Assembly: GCF_026230105.1 (NCBI RefSeq)
Contig: NC_079482.1
Coordinates: forward strand, 18,724,001 to 18,788,000
Origin: Diorhabda sublineata
Taxonomy: Eukaryota > Arthropoda > Insecta > Coleoptera > Chrysomelidae
Direction: 5' to 3'
Length of the DNA: 64,000 nt
Part shown: positions 36,603 to 47,640 of the stretch, piece by piece
How the letters are laid out: every line of letters starts with the position of its first letter
Numbering within the stretch: the first letter of the stretch is position 1
Position numbers and translations under genes: made by a program
The notes under the pieces: model-generated
What the model was told of the DNA's origin: nothing
The model's database searches: none
The model's input: only the letters and a program-made list of their open reading frames with translations

Positions 36603-38994
36603 TTTTCAAAAAAATTTGTTAACTATAATTATGTTTTTGAATTATTCACCATGGGATGGAATGTTGCCTGATTGAATACGACAATGTCATCTTAAATTTC
36701 GATGTTTTTGTATCGGTCGAAAAAATTAGAAACGCGAAAATTTCGAGCTATAATTTATAATGATTTGAAATAACGCATCAACATCATTACGAACTTTATG
36801 AACCTATCGTCTCTAAAGTTTCTAATTTTTACGTTTGTATTATGTAACAGCTTTATGGATCCTTAATTTGAACTCATTTTATGTGTATCTGTATTTTTAT
36901 ATAGCATCATCAGAGCACCCAGCTATTTTGGTAGCCCCACTCGTCTTTTGTCGTTCTTCCCACTCAACTCCATGATATTCGTGGAGCCTCACGTCATCAA
37001 ATTATTGAACTTCTTGTGTTGACAGTGGCAAACAAGCAGAGGATCATTTTTTTACCAAGTTTTCTACATGTACAGACTATTGAAGGCACCGTCAATATGT
37101 AGACCAAAAAATTGGATCGAATTAAGTCACTGTTGAGTATTAGAGCTGGTAAGCCATAGGATAAAACTAAAGTTTCCTCGGTGTTTAAACAGAGATCGTT
37201 CGCGGCAGACCTGGACTCAATAGTAATGAGATCTTTGCCTATGGTAGAATGTAGAGCTTGTATATCTGGACCACTCCTGCTATAAATAATCCTATCAGTA
37301 GTGATTTATTTTTATTTACATTCATCACTTTATTTCGTTGTGAAAGAATCTGCAATTTCGCGACACATCTCCTTCAAATCCTCAAAAATAAAATGCTTTC
37401 CACTTGAAAATAGTATTTTTCCCCAAATATACATTGTTGGGCCTTTTTATTAATAACATGATATATCATATATTTGGAATAAACTTTATTTATTTAAATC
37501 CGTGTTCGACAAAATTTTCCATGAAGTGTATTCAATAGATTAATCGTTAATTTGCCTCATAACAAAGGCCGCATCTGTATTTTATTTCAATAGATAAATG
37601 CGGCTAAGTTGAGTGTACTACAAGCAAATAGCACTCGAGTTTGAACTATTCACATTGATGTCCGCCTCCGAAGAGTTTTAAAACGCCTCCGGTTGTAGAC
37701 GTTCTACAAACCGCAGTATCCACGGTAATGTCATGTTTTTTTTTACTTATTCCACTCCATAATAGAAAATTGGAAAAGCACTACGGGGACGATAGTTGAA
37801 ATCTTTAGAATATAAATAATGAACAGATATTCATTTAGATTTATTCTTTATGGAGCGTGAAGAGAAAAAAGAACTATGCAATCATTTTAAGTAAGAAATA
37901 TAAAATTTCGTTTAAGTAGAACGGAAAAGTTTGAACAAGGCAAAGATAAATGGAGAGAATGGCACAGGCACATACAGTGGAAGAATCATCAGAGACTAAG
38001 TGGAAATAATCAAAATCACAATCTAGTAGAAAAATGAAGTTAAAAAGAAAAAAAGAAATGGATAAGGTTCATGACCAACAATTCCCTTGGCGAGCATCTA
38101 GATCCGTATGTAAAAAAGCTTCGACAAAGAAAAAATTACTTGAGCAACCTCGACTTCAGCGGCAAAACGATATAGCAGCAGATCTCAAAGTTATGGACGA
38201 TCGGATGGAGTTAGAGATTAATGAAGATAGATGCAGACACTCAAAATTGTAATGGGATGCAAATAGACAGACATCCAACTGATATAAAACAATGAAAAAT
38301 GAAACTTGAAGAGTGTATTCGGAATAATTCAAGGAAGTAGTTATTCTAAAGGATATATTCATATGGCTGACAGGGAATTTCTTGTGTAGATTTTGTCGAG
38401 AAGAGAAATAAAATGCAGAGTTCATACTATGTATCGCTATAGGTTAACAAGTATGTGAATCTTGGTCCTAGGATTAGGAAAGAACTACATGAAGGATTCA
38501 GTCTCTAAACTAATAGATTTGAAAAGAATTGAGTTGTAGAAAGACAGGTTTACAACAGAACTGAAAATTTCGAACTGAAATGGGCTATAAACCGCCTGAA
38601 ACAAATCTATCTATCCTAGTTAATAGAAGAGGTGTAGAGAAATGGTTGGATAATTGATTCGACACGGGTTTAAATGCGGTTCAGAACCAAATCAAAAGAA
38701 TGGAAATTCGGTATGCTACCTATCATCTGAATGTATACATTATTATACTAATCTCATTTACTTAGTGCGGGCTTTGTTCTTTGTTTACGATTCTCATAGT
38801 TAAAGTTTTAATTGGTCAATTATGGGTTCCATTTTACAGGAACAACATGTGCAGTAAAACCATCCCTAATTTACATAAATACTCGCTATTTATCGTTTTT
38901 TTTTGCTGGCATCTTTTTGGCAACATTGACTTTGACAGATCACGCGTGAATCTTGTCATTGTCAAACTTGCTCAGTTTGGTCTATAATTTAATC
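36603..38994. other. Unassigned region
   Basis: No assignable gene. An open frame at 38034-38252 (plus, 72 codons) is highly charged and Lys/Arg-rich in an A-rich tract (37850-38400) that looks like a worn retroelement, but no motif identifies it. 37660-37730 has a few GC-richer words of unknown meaning. Confidence 0.4.
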
Positions 38995-39835
38995 ATGAAT
39001 CGACTTACGAACGAACAGCACTTGAAAATTGTTGAATTTTACTATCAAAATTCATGCTAGGTTAAGAAAGTGCATCGAGCTCTTCTTCCAATTTTTGGGC
39101 AGTTTGGTCGGCCTAATGAGGGAACTATTCGGAAACTTGTGGCTTAATTTCGGACCCAGTTGACACTATTGAACATGATTACTGATGACCGTAAAATGTC
39201 GATACGGCTGATGCGTGAATTGAAGCCACACAATCTCCCATAACGTCTAACATTTGGTGAATCGGCGCTGACAAAGCAAAGACCAGCCAAAAGCATTGCA
39301 AGAGCTACCCATACATCCTGAAAAAGTCACTGTTTGGTGTGGATTGTGGGCCGGTGGCATCATCTGGCCATAATTCTTCAAAAGCGACGATGGCCGGAAC
39401 GTTACTGTAAATGCCGAGCGCTACCGTGTGATGATTGACGATTTTTTTGTCCAAAATGGAAGAATTAGACGTATTTGATATGTGGTTTCAACAAGACGGT
39501 GCCACTTACCTCACGGCACGCGAAACAATGCCCATTTGAGAGCCGCCTTCGGTGAACAGTTCATTTCACGTTTGGGGCCCGTCAAATGGCCGCCTGGATT
39601 GTGTGATTTAACGCTTTTCGACTATTTCTTGTGGGGCCATTTCAAGACTAATGTCTACAGGGATAAACCAGCAAAGATTGACGCACTAGAAGCCAATATT
39701 GAAGCATTTGTTCGTGAAATACCGGCCAATACTTTGGAGAGTGTGTGCCAGAATTGGACCTGGAGCATGGGCTATCTAAAGAGGAGTCGCTGTCAACATT
39801 TGCATGAAATCATCTTCAAACATTAAATTTTACTG
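38995..39835 (+). pseudogene. Tc1/mariner DD41D-type transposase relic
   Basis: ATG at 38995 starts NRLTNEQHLKIVEFYYQN, the usual start of an insect transposase family with the Asp-to-Asp spacing of DD41D elements. F.Q.GRPNEGTIRKLVA follows (first HTH), then RELKPHNLP, a deletion, and HPEKVTVWCG.WAGG near 39320-39360. The second Asp block WFQQDGAT is at 39482-39508, and a frameshift leads into AAFGEQFISRLGPVKWPPGL then CDLTLFDYFLWGHFK with the third Asp. The C-terminus ends HLHEIIFKH at 39825. The first catalytic Asp region (IFSDE-like) has been deleted, and stops are present. Confidence 0.85.
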
Positions 39836-40799
39836 ATCGTTCTGTCGGTTCCAATAAATATTTCATCAATTTTTTTCAAATTTTTTGTGTTAGTTTATTA
39901 TTATTATAATAAATTATTCGGTTCTTTGATGTCCTTTATATATATATAAACGTTATGTTTAAAAACAGCAGCAAATTTGGAAAAATGAGGAATCTTTATT
40001 AAACTAAAAATCCAAGCTTTTGGGAACGAAGTAAGTCATAGTAAAAGATTAAGGAGTTGGATTTTACATTGACTGTGCGTAAATACGTAAAATATTTAAA
40101 ATATGTAATTGAAATTTATTTAATCATTAAGTAATGCTAATATTTTAACAAAATACCATGTGATGTCAATTATTAAAACTGAAAATTTAAGATATACATG
40201 TTTAATATTTACCGATATATCTCTATCCCGTGTTGGAAAGCAAATGACCGGCCGAAAATGTATTAGTTGACAATAGACCATCTATTGTGTGATTTATGAT
40301 AACTAATTTGAATCAATTATTAGTGTGCGACTGAATAGCCGTCACGGGGTCTTGTTTGAGCTACAAAACAACCCAGGGGATATTACAATGTTCTGATAGC
40401 ATTATCTGCTAATATGCACCAAAATATCATGGGAATACCATCCATTACTGATTCACTTAGACCTTAGAAAATCGACCCAAATAAGGTCTTCGTCCAGAGA
40501 CCGTGGTTGTTTCCCTCTCGTTGATTGTATGACATTTTAACCGTGTACATTTATAAGAGTAAATGAATTTGTAAATATAAAAAATATATGTAGTTAGAAT
40601 ATGTAAAATATATAGAAATTAGTCGATTAAATGATCGGTTGACCAGTGGTCAAGTGGTCAAGTGGTCAAGTGGGGATGTAAGTCATACTTGGTCTATAGA
40701 ACCTGAGTTAGAGATTTTATATTATGTAAAGCTTATTGATGTCGTATTATTGGGATTCAGTCTAAAGGGTTGATTTAAATCTAATGAAAGTAGGAAGGA
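39836..40799. other. Unassigned AT-rich spacer
   Basis: No gene seen. It contains a TA microsatellite near 39940 and a small GTGGTCAA repeat (40645-40673). Confidence 0.4.
40645..40673 (+). repeat. Short tandem repeat of AGTGGTCA
   Basis: About three and a half tandem copies of an 8-9-bp unit AGTGGTCA(AG), preceded by a partial copy. Ordinary microsatellite-type repeat. Confidence 0.8.
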
Positions 40800-41015
40800 A
40801 TAAATCTCTCTTTTTTTTGTTTATACAATTTTGTGATTGGGCGATGGAGGACATTTCTAGGAAGGTTCTTTTTTTGTGATACGGTTGAGTTGTCGAAATG
40901 TTTGCAGCATTGAAATCCATCTGATGGTTGGTCGAATTAACGTGGTCGGCCAGAGCACATCTTTCAGCATGTAATCTGCAGTCGCTTTTATGGGAGGTGA
41001 TTCTGTTTAATATGG
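40800..41015 (-). pseudogene. Penelope-like element, C-terminal endonuclease fragment
   Basis: Penelope-like retroelements join a reverse transcriptase to a GIY-YIG endonuclease. Minus-strand translation from about 41005 gives HKSDCRLHAERCALADHVN, then STNHQMDFNAANIS and KKRTFLEMSSIAQSQNCINK. This matches the end of that endonuclease region (H+.DC...ALA.H....H..DF....I...Y.KR...E...I). The GIY-YIG motif itself is not in the fragment. It lies about 500 bp from the Trio-like exon on the same strand. Confidence 0.6.
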
Positions 41016-41541
41016 GATGTAAGTAATGTTTACTAGTATCTATAATTTTTTCTCCTTCTCGCAGAATTTATTCTTGGATTTTCTTTAACTTCATTCCAAT
41101 TATGGACCTCTTTGACTGTTTTGTATATCATAAGCATTGTTATCAAAAACGTCAATATATCAGCTTATAATCGAAAATAAATTATTGATTTGTATAACAT
41201 CCAAATGGCTATAGAAAAATGAGCAAACATTGCTTGCTGTCAGAACAATCGAGGAAGAGTATCAATCAATACCAAGAAATGGTTCCGAACAAAGACTGCT
41301 TCTGCAGTTTTCGAAACTGTTTCTTCTCCATCAAGCTTATGGTGTGTGTCGCAAAATTTAAATCACCAGTGGTATCCTATCGAAAATTTGTTATAGCAGA
41401 ATGAAACATTTCCATTTAAACATTGGCGTACTGGTTTGATACAACTTCTTGTAAATTAAAAAAAAAATCCGCAGTTTAGTTAACTCCAGTTGACATAATT
41501 TATGTAGGTGTAAATGCATATATACATTATTCGTTACTTAC

Positions 41542-41815
41542 CAATATCCTGCTCCGATGATGGATTTATTCTTCTAGAGGGAGAGCCTCTATGCGGAGGT
41601 GGTTGTTTCAAAACAGCAAGAGGTACCAATCCTTCGGGTATTACACCAGATTCGTGATCTGCTGTACCTCTGGTCGGCATCCTAACCAAACAGAAGTCTG
41701 GTTTCGAAGCACATACTTCTACGACTTCGACTTGTTGGCCTTTCGTTACGCTCAATTCGAGTGGATTGGTAGCTGTGAAGTCGCTCATAACCCATGTCAT
41801 TTCCAGAACTCCAGC
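41542..41815 (-). CDS. trio: SH3-domain exon of a Trio-like Rho guanine-nucleotide exchange factor
   Basis: Trio proteins activate Rac/Rho GTPases to steer axon growth and actin, and place an SH3 domain between two DH-PH exchange units. The minus strand has a pyrimidine-rich acceptor ending TTTCAG at 41816, 274 bases of uninterrupted coding (91 codons plus one base; phase 0 in, phase 1 out), and a GTAAGT donor at 41541. Residues 9-70 read as an SH3 fold: VMSDFTA (ALYDY position), LELSVTKGQQVEVVE, PDFCLVR (the usual Trp is Phe) and EGLVPLAVLKQPP. A Pro/Ser/Arg-rich tail, PPPHRGSPSRR, follows. The family call is from memory of insect Trio; another SH3 scaffold is possible. No other exon was recognised, so flanking introns would be very long. 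Confidence 0.82.
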
Positions 41816-42469
41816 CTGAAACAATAAAATTTGTCAAATACGATTTTTCTAAGCTAGAAAATCTTTTTACCATCGAGGCTTCTGTCGATTGATTCTGCTT
41901 TATGGTAAAAAATTCACTGGAAATATTTTTTCTAAATCACGCTATTTACAACAAACGAAAAAAATGAAAACTTTGGCGGCAAACTTGGTACAATTGGTCT
42001 TTAGGAATGATTTGAATAATGGATACCGATTATGACAATGCTAAATTATGAGTATATTTTAAACATTTTTGCTATGGTCAAAGTCAATTTAATTCATACA
42101 AGTTGGACACGGAAAAGCGCATCTGATGGCAATGAAGGCGCTCTCAAACGATCAGTTCAGAATTAGGTAAGGATGTATTTGATTTTGACCAAATGGTAAC
42201 AGTTTAGGGTTGCTCTACTGAAAAAAACACATTGATGTGGTAACTGTTTCACAAATTAGATATTTTTATACTTTATTGTCAGAAAATTTCATCACTTTAC
42301 TGTGACAATGTTATATTGTTACAATGAAAATGCACCAGTTTACTTGGACTAAGGAAATTTCTGATTTAATACTAATAGGAATTTCCGAAAATTTCAGCAA
42401 TTTGGACACTTAGTTTCTGTTTTATAATCATATAAGAGAGTCGTTGTGAGGATTTTTCTGAAAATTGGT
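41816..42469 (-). other. Intron sequence upstream of the SH3 exon
   Basis: The 40 bases next to the exon form the splice acceptor region. The rest is AT-rich with no recognisable element until the mariner relic. The unassigned DNA at 41016-41541 on the other side of the exon is likewise intronic, with no feature beyond the donor site. Confidence 0.5.
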
Positions 42470-43020
42470 AGGTAGTTGTGGCCGTATCAGCATGACTGAC
42501 AACGAGCGCTAGGGATGCCAAAATTATGACAATCAACAATATCATTTTACCAAATGATACTTGACGACCGTTGGATTAGGGTTAGCGAGATCAGAATACA
42601 AAAAGAATCCGTTAGCCATAAACTGACTGAAGAGTTAGGCATGCGTAGTGTATGAGTGCAGCGTTTGCAAAAGGCAAACATGCGGTTTCATCGGCTGGAT
42701 ATGTATCATTGCTTGATAAGATACAAGGGGAAATTGTGAAAAGGTGACCCCTTTTGAAGAAAGAAAGAAAGTGCTTTTTATCGGGACAACGCACCTTCTC
42801 GCACTTCGGTGATCGCTATGGCGTATACCGTATTCACCAGATTAGGCTCCCAGTTTACCTTGTAGTAATGAGGTTTCTAACAGATGAAGACATTATCGCA
42901 TACAAATGCCTTTAGGAGAAATCGGCAACTATTATTTGGTAGTGTTAAGAAGGATAAAACATCGAGGGTGTAAGTGGATAGATTTGAGAGGAGAATATGT
43001 TGAAAATTAAAAATAATATT
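42470..43020 (+). pseudogene. mariner transposase relic beside the SH3 exon
   Basis: Plus-strand pieces in order: SHKLTEELGMRSV near 42614-42655 (the .ILTEELGMRK motif), then YRDNAPSRTSVIAMA near 42776-42822 (second catalytic Asp, xxDNAPxHTS). VNLRGEYVEN-like codons near 42985-43010 are the C-terminus. First- and third-Asp blocks are lost or unreadable and stops are frequent. It lies antisense to the putative trio transcript. Confidence 0.65.
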
Positions 43021-43999
43021 TATGGAAATAACGCATTAATTCTCCGTTAGATAGTAAACTTTTCATATCATCTTCGTATTTAACTCTCTCTTTTTCTTTC
43101 TAAATGATTCACAAAGTATTTTGATTAAAAACTCTATTAGACATTAAGTGAATGAAAACTGTATTTTATTTTTTACATTTTTTATAATTATTGATATATT
43201 ATTATATTATTAACTTCAATTATAAATACATATTAAACTTGGTTTTATTCTAGCACTACTAGAAAAATTATAATCCCAATTCTATTATTGATAAATTATC
43301 AAAAGCAGAATATACTACAGGTTGACTGAAAGTGAGTAGAAATTTGATTACAAAATGCCATCTAAACAGACAAACTAATGAAGTGAGTAAAATAAAGTGT
43401 GGCGAAAATAGTGTTTGATGAAACTAGGTAATTTTTTTTTAAAGAAACAAAAACAAAAAGCCTCAAGTAAGCTTTACCTACAGGAGATAAAGTCATATTT
43501 ATGTGTGCAACAAGCACCCATTGCGACTGTAAAAATTGTATGCAGAAATAAATGGCGTGATGCTAATTAGCAAAAATTAGCATAATACACTAAAAGGAAT
43601 GCTATGCAAATTAATGTCGCAGTATATCTTGGAATACATTATCTCTTGAACAGTTTACTTAACGGCAATTACTGTAACAAATAAATGTATCAGTTAACGT
43701 AGACAGTTTTAAATACGTATTAAATCTTGTCAAAAGACTAATTGTTTTTCCTAAAAGTTGTCACAACTCTAGAGCATCTAAATTAAAGATTTCTATAGAA
43801 GAAATTCATATAAATCAATTAAATATAGCACTTTCTAAACGTAAAGTTGAAGAAATATTGTATTGCAAAATCTCTTCGAGGCAATATGAGTAGAACGAGG
43901 CATTTAAGAAGCAAAATTGCAATGAACCTACTAGTTCTACATGGATACAACTGTAAATAAGTTACGGACTCCATTATGTTAATCGATGCTAAAAGAAAA
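43021..43999. other. Unassigned AT-rich spacer
   Basis: No gene, RNA or repeat structure recognised between the mariner relic and the long-armed inverted-repeat element. Confidence 0.4.
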
Positions 44000-45003
44000 G
44001 AACCTCCATCAAGCTAACAGCCAAATATTCGGAAAAATTAAAAAAAATATATGAAACGAAAGGATTTTCAATGCTTGTTCTGAAAATCCAAAATTATCTC
44101 GTTGATTCGATAAAAAGATATTAATTAAAACCGTGGTTGCACATTCAGATTAGAAAATATTTTTTATTTCCGGTCCAAAGTGTCCACTGGAAAAACTAAA
44201 AATACCTATTAAATGCTCCCAATTCTTTCGTTTCAAAAATATTTTCTTTTTTTTTTTCTAAAGTCTTGGAGAAACCTAAAAAAAATTATTCCGCATTATT
44301 CATTGCGCACAGGCATGTGAGTTGGCTGTGCTTGTGTGCAGAACTTGATGATATTTTAATCTTTGAATCAATTTGAATTAAGTGATTGAAATAGTGTAGA
44401 GAGATCTTTCTATTTACTAATTAAGTAACGTAATTACAGTAATAAATGGATCTCTCAAAAGTCACATGTTTCCTAATGCACTTCCAATGTTTAATTAACT
44501 TTTTATTACACAAACATGCACTACCAGTTCCTTTTTTTACTTCAAATATTACTTTGACATACTATACTTTGCATCTAATGACGCCGATCAAATTGATTCC
44601 AACATATCAAAACGAACGACCATTACTCCAACTCATGGAGACTATGCGATTCATTAAGTTCTGCTCTCACTCACAGGCCTGTGCGCAATGAATAATCCGG
44701 AAGAGTTAGTTAATTTTTTTTTCATGTTTCTCTAAGACTTCAGACAAAAAGGAAAATATTTTTGAAACGAAAGAATTCAGAGCATTTGATAGGCATTTTC
44801 AGTTTTTCCAGGAGATACTTTGTGCCGGAAATAAAAAATATTTTCTAATCTGAATTTGCAACGACGGTTTTAATTAATATCTTCTTATCGAATAACGAGA
44901 AAATTCGGGGTTTGGATTTTCAGAACGAACATTGAAAATCCTTTCGATTCATATATTTTTTTTAATTTGTCCGAATATTTGGCTGTTAGCTTGATGGAGC
45001 TTC
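44000..45003. mobile_element. Long-armed inverted-repeat (foldback or Mutator-like) element
   Basis: The outer ends, CTCCATCAAGCTAACAGCCA on the left and its reverse complement on the right, begin arms of about 330 bp (44000-44335 and 44665-45003). The arms match nearly continuously with small differences; for example, both carry GAAAATATTTTTTATTTCCG, TTTTCAATG.TTGTTCTGAAA and CATTGCGCACAGGC. The spacer is about 330 bp with no recognised ORF domain. GAAAA precedes the left end and follows the right end; depending on the boundary, a 9-bp duplication GAAAAGA(A/T)C is possible. Long TIRs with 9-bp duplications fit Mutator-like or foldback elements, but no transposase supports either. Confidence 0.8.
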
Positions 45004-45065
45004 GAAAAGATCGTCTCGGAAACGGTTCACAAACGATACCTAAGTCGGTTGGATCATACCGGTTT

Positions 45066-45141
45066 GGTTAGGTTAGGTTAGGTAAGGTTAGGTTAGGTTA
45101 GGTTAGGTTAGGTTAGGTTAGGTTAGGTTAGGTTAGGTTAG
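45066..45141 (+). repeat. Interstitial (TTAGG)n telomere-type array
   Basis: About 15 tandem copies of GGTTA, the insect telomeric pentamer, with one altered unit (GGTAA) near the start. It lies 60 bp from the long-armed element and 70 bp from the dispersed repeat at 45213. Confidence 0.95.
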
Positions 45142-45212
45142 TATCAATTATTTTGGCATTGAAATTCGGACCTTTCAAATCCATGCAAATCTAAAAACGA
45201 GATGAACACATC

Positions 45213-45297
45213 GTTCACACTACCACTATTATCACAATTACTCTGTCTGACGCGCTTTTCGATAACCAAATTATCATCATCAGAGATTTAAGGTGAA
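45213..45297 (-). repeat. Second copy of the dispersed repeat of 180-266
   Basis: The reverse complement aligns for about 85 bp with 180-266 joined to 1150, sharing TTATCGAAA, GCGCGTCAG.CAG, TAATTGTG and GGTAGTGTGAA. No element is inserted here. It acts as an unoccupied reference for the TIR element at 267-1141. Confidence 0.75.
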
Positions 45298-45350
45298 CAA
45301 TTTGTTATCGAATCGCGCGTCAAAAACAGTAGTGATAGTTTAAACAGTTT
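45298..45350 (+). repeat. Inverted partial copy of the same repeat
   Basis: CAATTTGTTATCGAATCGCG, then CGTCAAAAACAGTAGTGATAGT, repeats the TTATCGAA..GCGCGTCA core in the opposite direction to 45213-45297. The two copies are head to head around ATCATCATCAGAGA. Confidence 0.6.
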
Positions 45351-45890
45351 AAAGAGAAATTCCATCTTAAAACTCTCGAAATTTGACACTCACACGTCTT
45401 ATTTGCAAATTAGCTGTCATAATTTGTTGCACGGAAAGAATACTGAATGGCCCGCTTAAATGTGTACAAGTTTACTTTTCCACATTTCCAGCTGTTTTTG
45501 AGCGAAGAAATTCCTAATAATTTTTTATATTTAAATCGGTCACACTAATTATGATAAATAGTCTTGAAAGTTCATACACGTATTGGTACATTTATGGAAT
45601 CAATTTTAAAGCGTTGCGTTGTTCCCAACAGACACAGTGCAAATACCAAATCGAGTAGAGTAGCAGAATGATGAGCTGAGACGGCTCAAATATTGACACA
45701 TGATTGTATTAGATATGCTAGTTGAAACAAAACAGTAAGTAATATAAAAATTGACGTCTTTTCATAACACGTCATATTTAAGAAACATTAATTAATTAAA
45801 CTGACTATTTCCTTCGAAAAATTTATGCCAACCAAAAAGCTGTAATATTTTATGTTTACCTAGCAACGATCAAATTTCAGCGTTAATACT
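45351..45890. other. Unassigned spacer
   Basis: No gene or repeat structure recognised before the palindrome. Confidence 0.4.
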
Positions 45891-45926
45891 GCACTAGTGC
45901 AAATTATCGATAATTTGCACTAGTGC
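45891..45926. repeat. Perfect 36-bp palindrome
   Basis: GCACTAGTGC at 45891-45900, the self-complementary AAATTATCGATAATTT, then GCACTAGTGC again. The whole reads identically on both strands, with no loop. Each 10-mer is itself a palindrome. Confidence 0.95.
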
Positions 45927-46043
45927 CAAATTTTCGTCTAGGATTAATAAACATCATTTGGTTTTAATTTTATATTTTAAGAAAAGGAACAATTATTGTT
46001 TATTTTAAATTAAATTTTTCTCAGGAAATAGTCTGCCAAAATG

Positions 46044-46140
46044 CCCTCTCGTGCATGTCAAACTGTCTCATAACTTCCTCTCGTGCGCATTCGCGCACTC
46101 AAGAAAATTAAATTATCGACAATTTGACATGCACTCGGGA
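46044..46140. repeat. 97-bp inverted repeat with CTCG/GCGC-rich loop
   Basis: CCCTCTCGTGCATGTCAAAC, then TGTC, at 46044-46067 pairs with GACAATTTGACATGCACTCG, then GGA, at 46118-46140 with few mismatches. The loop includes TCTCGTGCGCATTCGCGCAC. Its TTATCGACAATTTGACATGC word resembles the palindrome at 45891 (TTATCGATAATTTGCAC), suggesting related sequences. Confidence 0.7.
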
Positions 46141-46155
46141 CATTAATATTGAATA

Positions 46156-46984
46156 TACGATACTGGTAACGAAAAAAGGTTTTATTATAAAAATTATTCT
46201 ACATTCGAATGCTCCCCTCCTCTCGCCACACAGCTTTCCATACGTTTTTTCCATTGATCGAAACAGTGTTGAAGGTTCTTTGGCGACGGCCTTTAGGTGC
46301 TCTGTCGTTTTTTGCTTTTCCGCTTCCATCGACTCAAATCGAGTCCATTTCAAAGGAAATTTTATCTTCGGAAACAAAAAAAGTCGCACGGTACCAAATC
46401 TGGTGAGTACGGGTGTTCGTGAACTGCAGTGCGCTTACTGGCCAAATACTTTTCGTTAGGAGTCAGATTTTTTGGCACCAGCTTCTCACAGACTTTTGTC
46501 ATGTATAATTCCTCGTGTAAAATTTTTCTAACCGTTTCTTCACCCGGATGCTCATTCGATGATCTGCACGTACAATTTGGTTGATTTTGGTCACTGTTTC
46601 CGGAGTTGAAACAGTCACAGGGCGACCTGGGCGCTGGTCATCTTCAGTGCTCAGCACTCAAAAACACACGCACGAGATAGAGAATTGTCCCAATAGGACT
46701 CTTGCAACAATTTATAGCACTCACTCGGAGTTTTTCTCAATTTAACGATAAATTTGAGATTGATACGTTGCTCCTGTTTGTTGTCACACATAGTTTTCGG
46801 CACGAGAAAAAACACGTTCGTTTCAAATCGCTACTGCACAAATACTATAATAGTTACAGAAACGTGTTTTAGGATGTGTATAGACAAGATATCTAGATAC
46901 CCAACACACTACTAGTTTTTTACACCACTCGTCTAGGGCGCCCTCTAGGCGCGCAGTCTCGTCATTTAATAGCCAGACCTCGTA
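46156..46984 (-). mobile_element. Internally deleted SETMAR-type mariner (829 bp)
   Basis: The right end read on the minus strand, TACGAGGTCTGGCTATTAAA, is a mariner 5' TIR. A worn partner (TACGATACTGGTAACG) lies at 46156. The minus strand begins QEQRINLKFIVKLRKTPSEC, then CYKLLQESYWDNSLSRACVF, the first HTH of the SETMAR-like mariner family. After a deletion it continues with LFLFPKIKFPLKWTRFESME (after the third Asp) and the tail QWKK..EKC...GG.HFE-like near 46260-46200. The DET(W) and DNAPAH blocks are missing. Confidence 0.82.
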
Positions 46985-47640
46985 TTCTCGACGTTATTCG
47001 CGATAATTTCAATATTTTATCAAAAATTGTATTCCCCTATTATCTTTATTATGATTCAACCTTTTCAAATAGGAATCAAAGGACTTTCACATATTAAATA
47101 GTATTAATAAAGATATTGCGTTTTGTCCTTGGTTACAGAGATATTTATTTAAAACGAAGTCAGCCTAAAATAAATGTAATTGGCATAGATTTCAATCGTG
47201 ATGTTAAAAATTCACATTTCCCCAGACAGGAAGCATAAATACTCATAATCTGCATAAATAGAGAGATGACAATTACTATTTAATACGCAAAAGATTCGAC
47301 TTAATTTAGCGTTGTAATTACAATTTTTTGGAAACATACCACCATCATTGATTAATGACTTGATCGATTGATCAAGTTCAAGGAATTCACGTTACAAATC
47401 CTATACACAAATGAGATATTTATTACATTAAAAAATCGGCAGCTGTTGATATGAAGAAATCGCATGCAATTTATTGCAATGTCAATATATTGCATAAATA
47501 TAATTGCATTTTATTTGATAATTGTGTGTTTAAAAATGAAAATAACAAAACTAGGTGAAGTAAACAAGAAAAATGTGGTCAGTGCATCACTAGCAATAAT
47601 TATATCGTCTGCTACCTTGCTTTTGAAGTGTGGTGGACAA
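46985..47640. other. Unassigned AT-rich spacer
   Basis: No gene recognised. The 68-codon open frame at 47464-47670 (plus) is hydrophobic at its start but runs into the end of the Harbinger-derived element and has no known domain. Confidence 0.4.

Noticed and set aside
41591..41873. Open frames overlapping the SH3 exon (plus strand, and another minus frame)
   Set aside because: They are shadows of the SH3 exon, whose own frame has family motifs and both splice sites.
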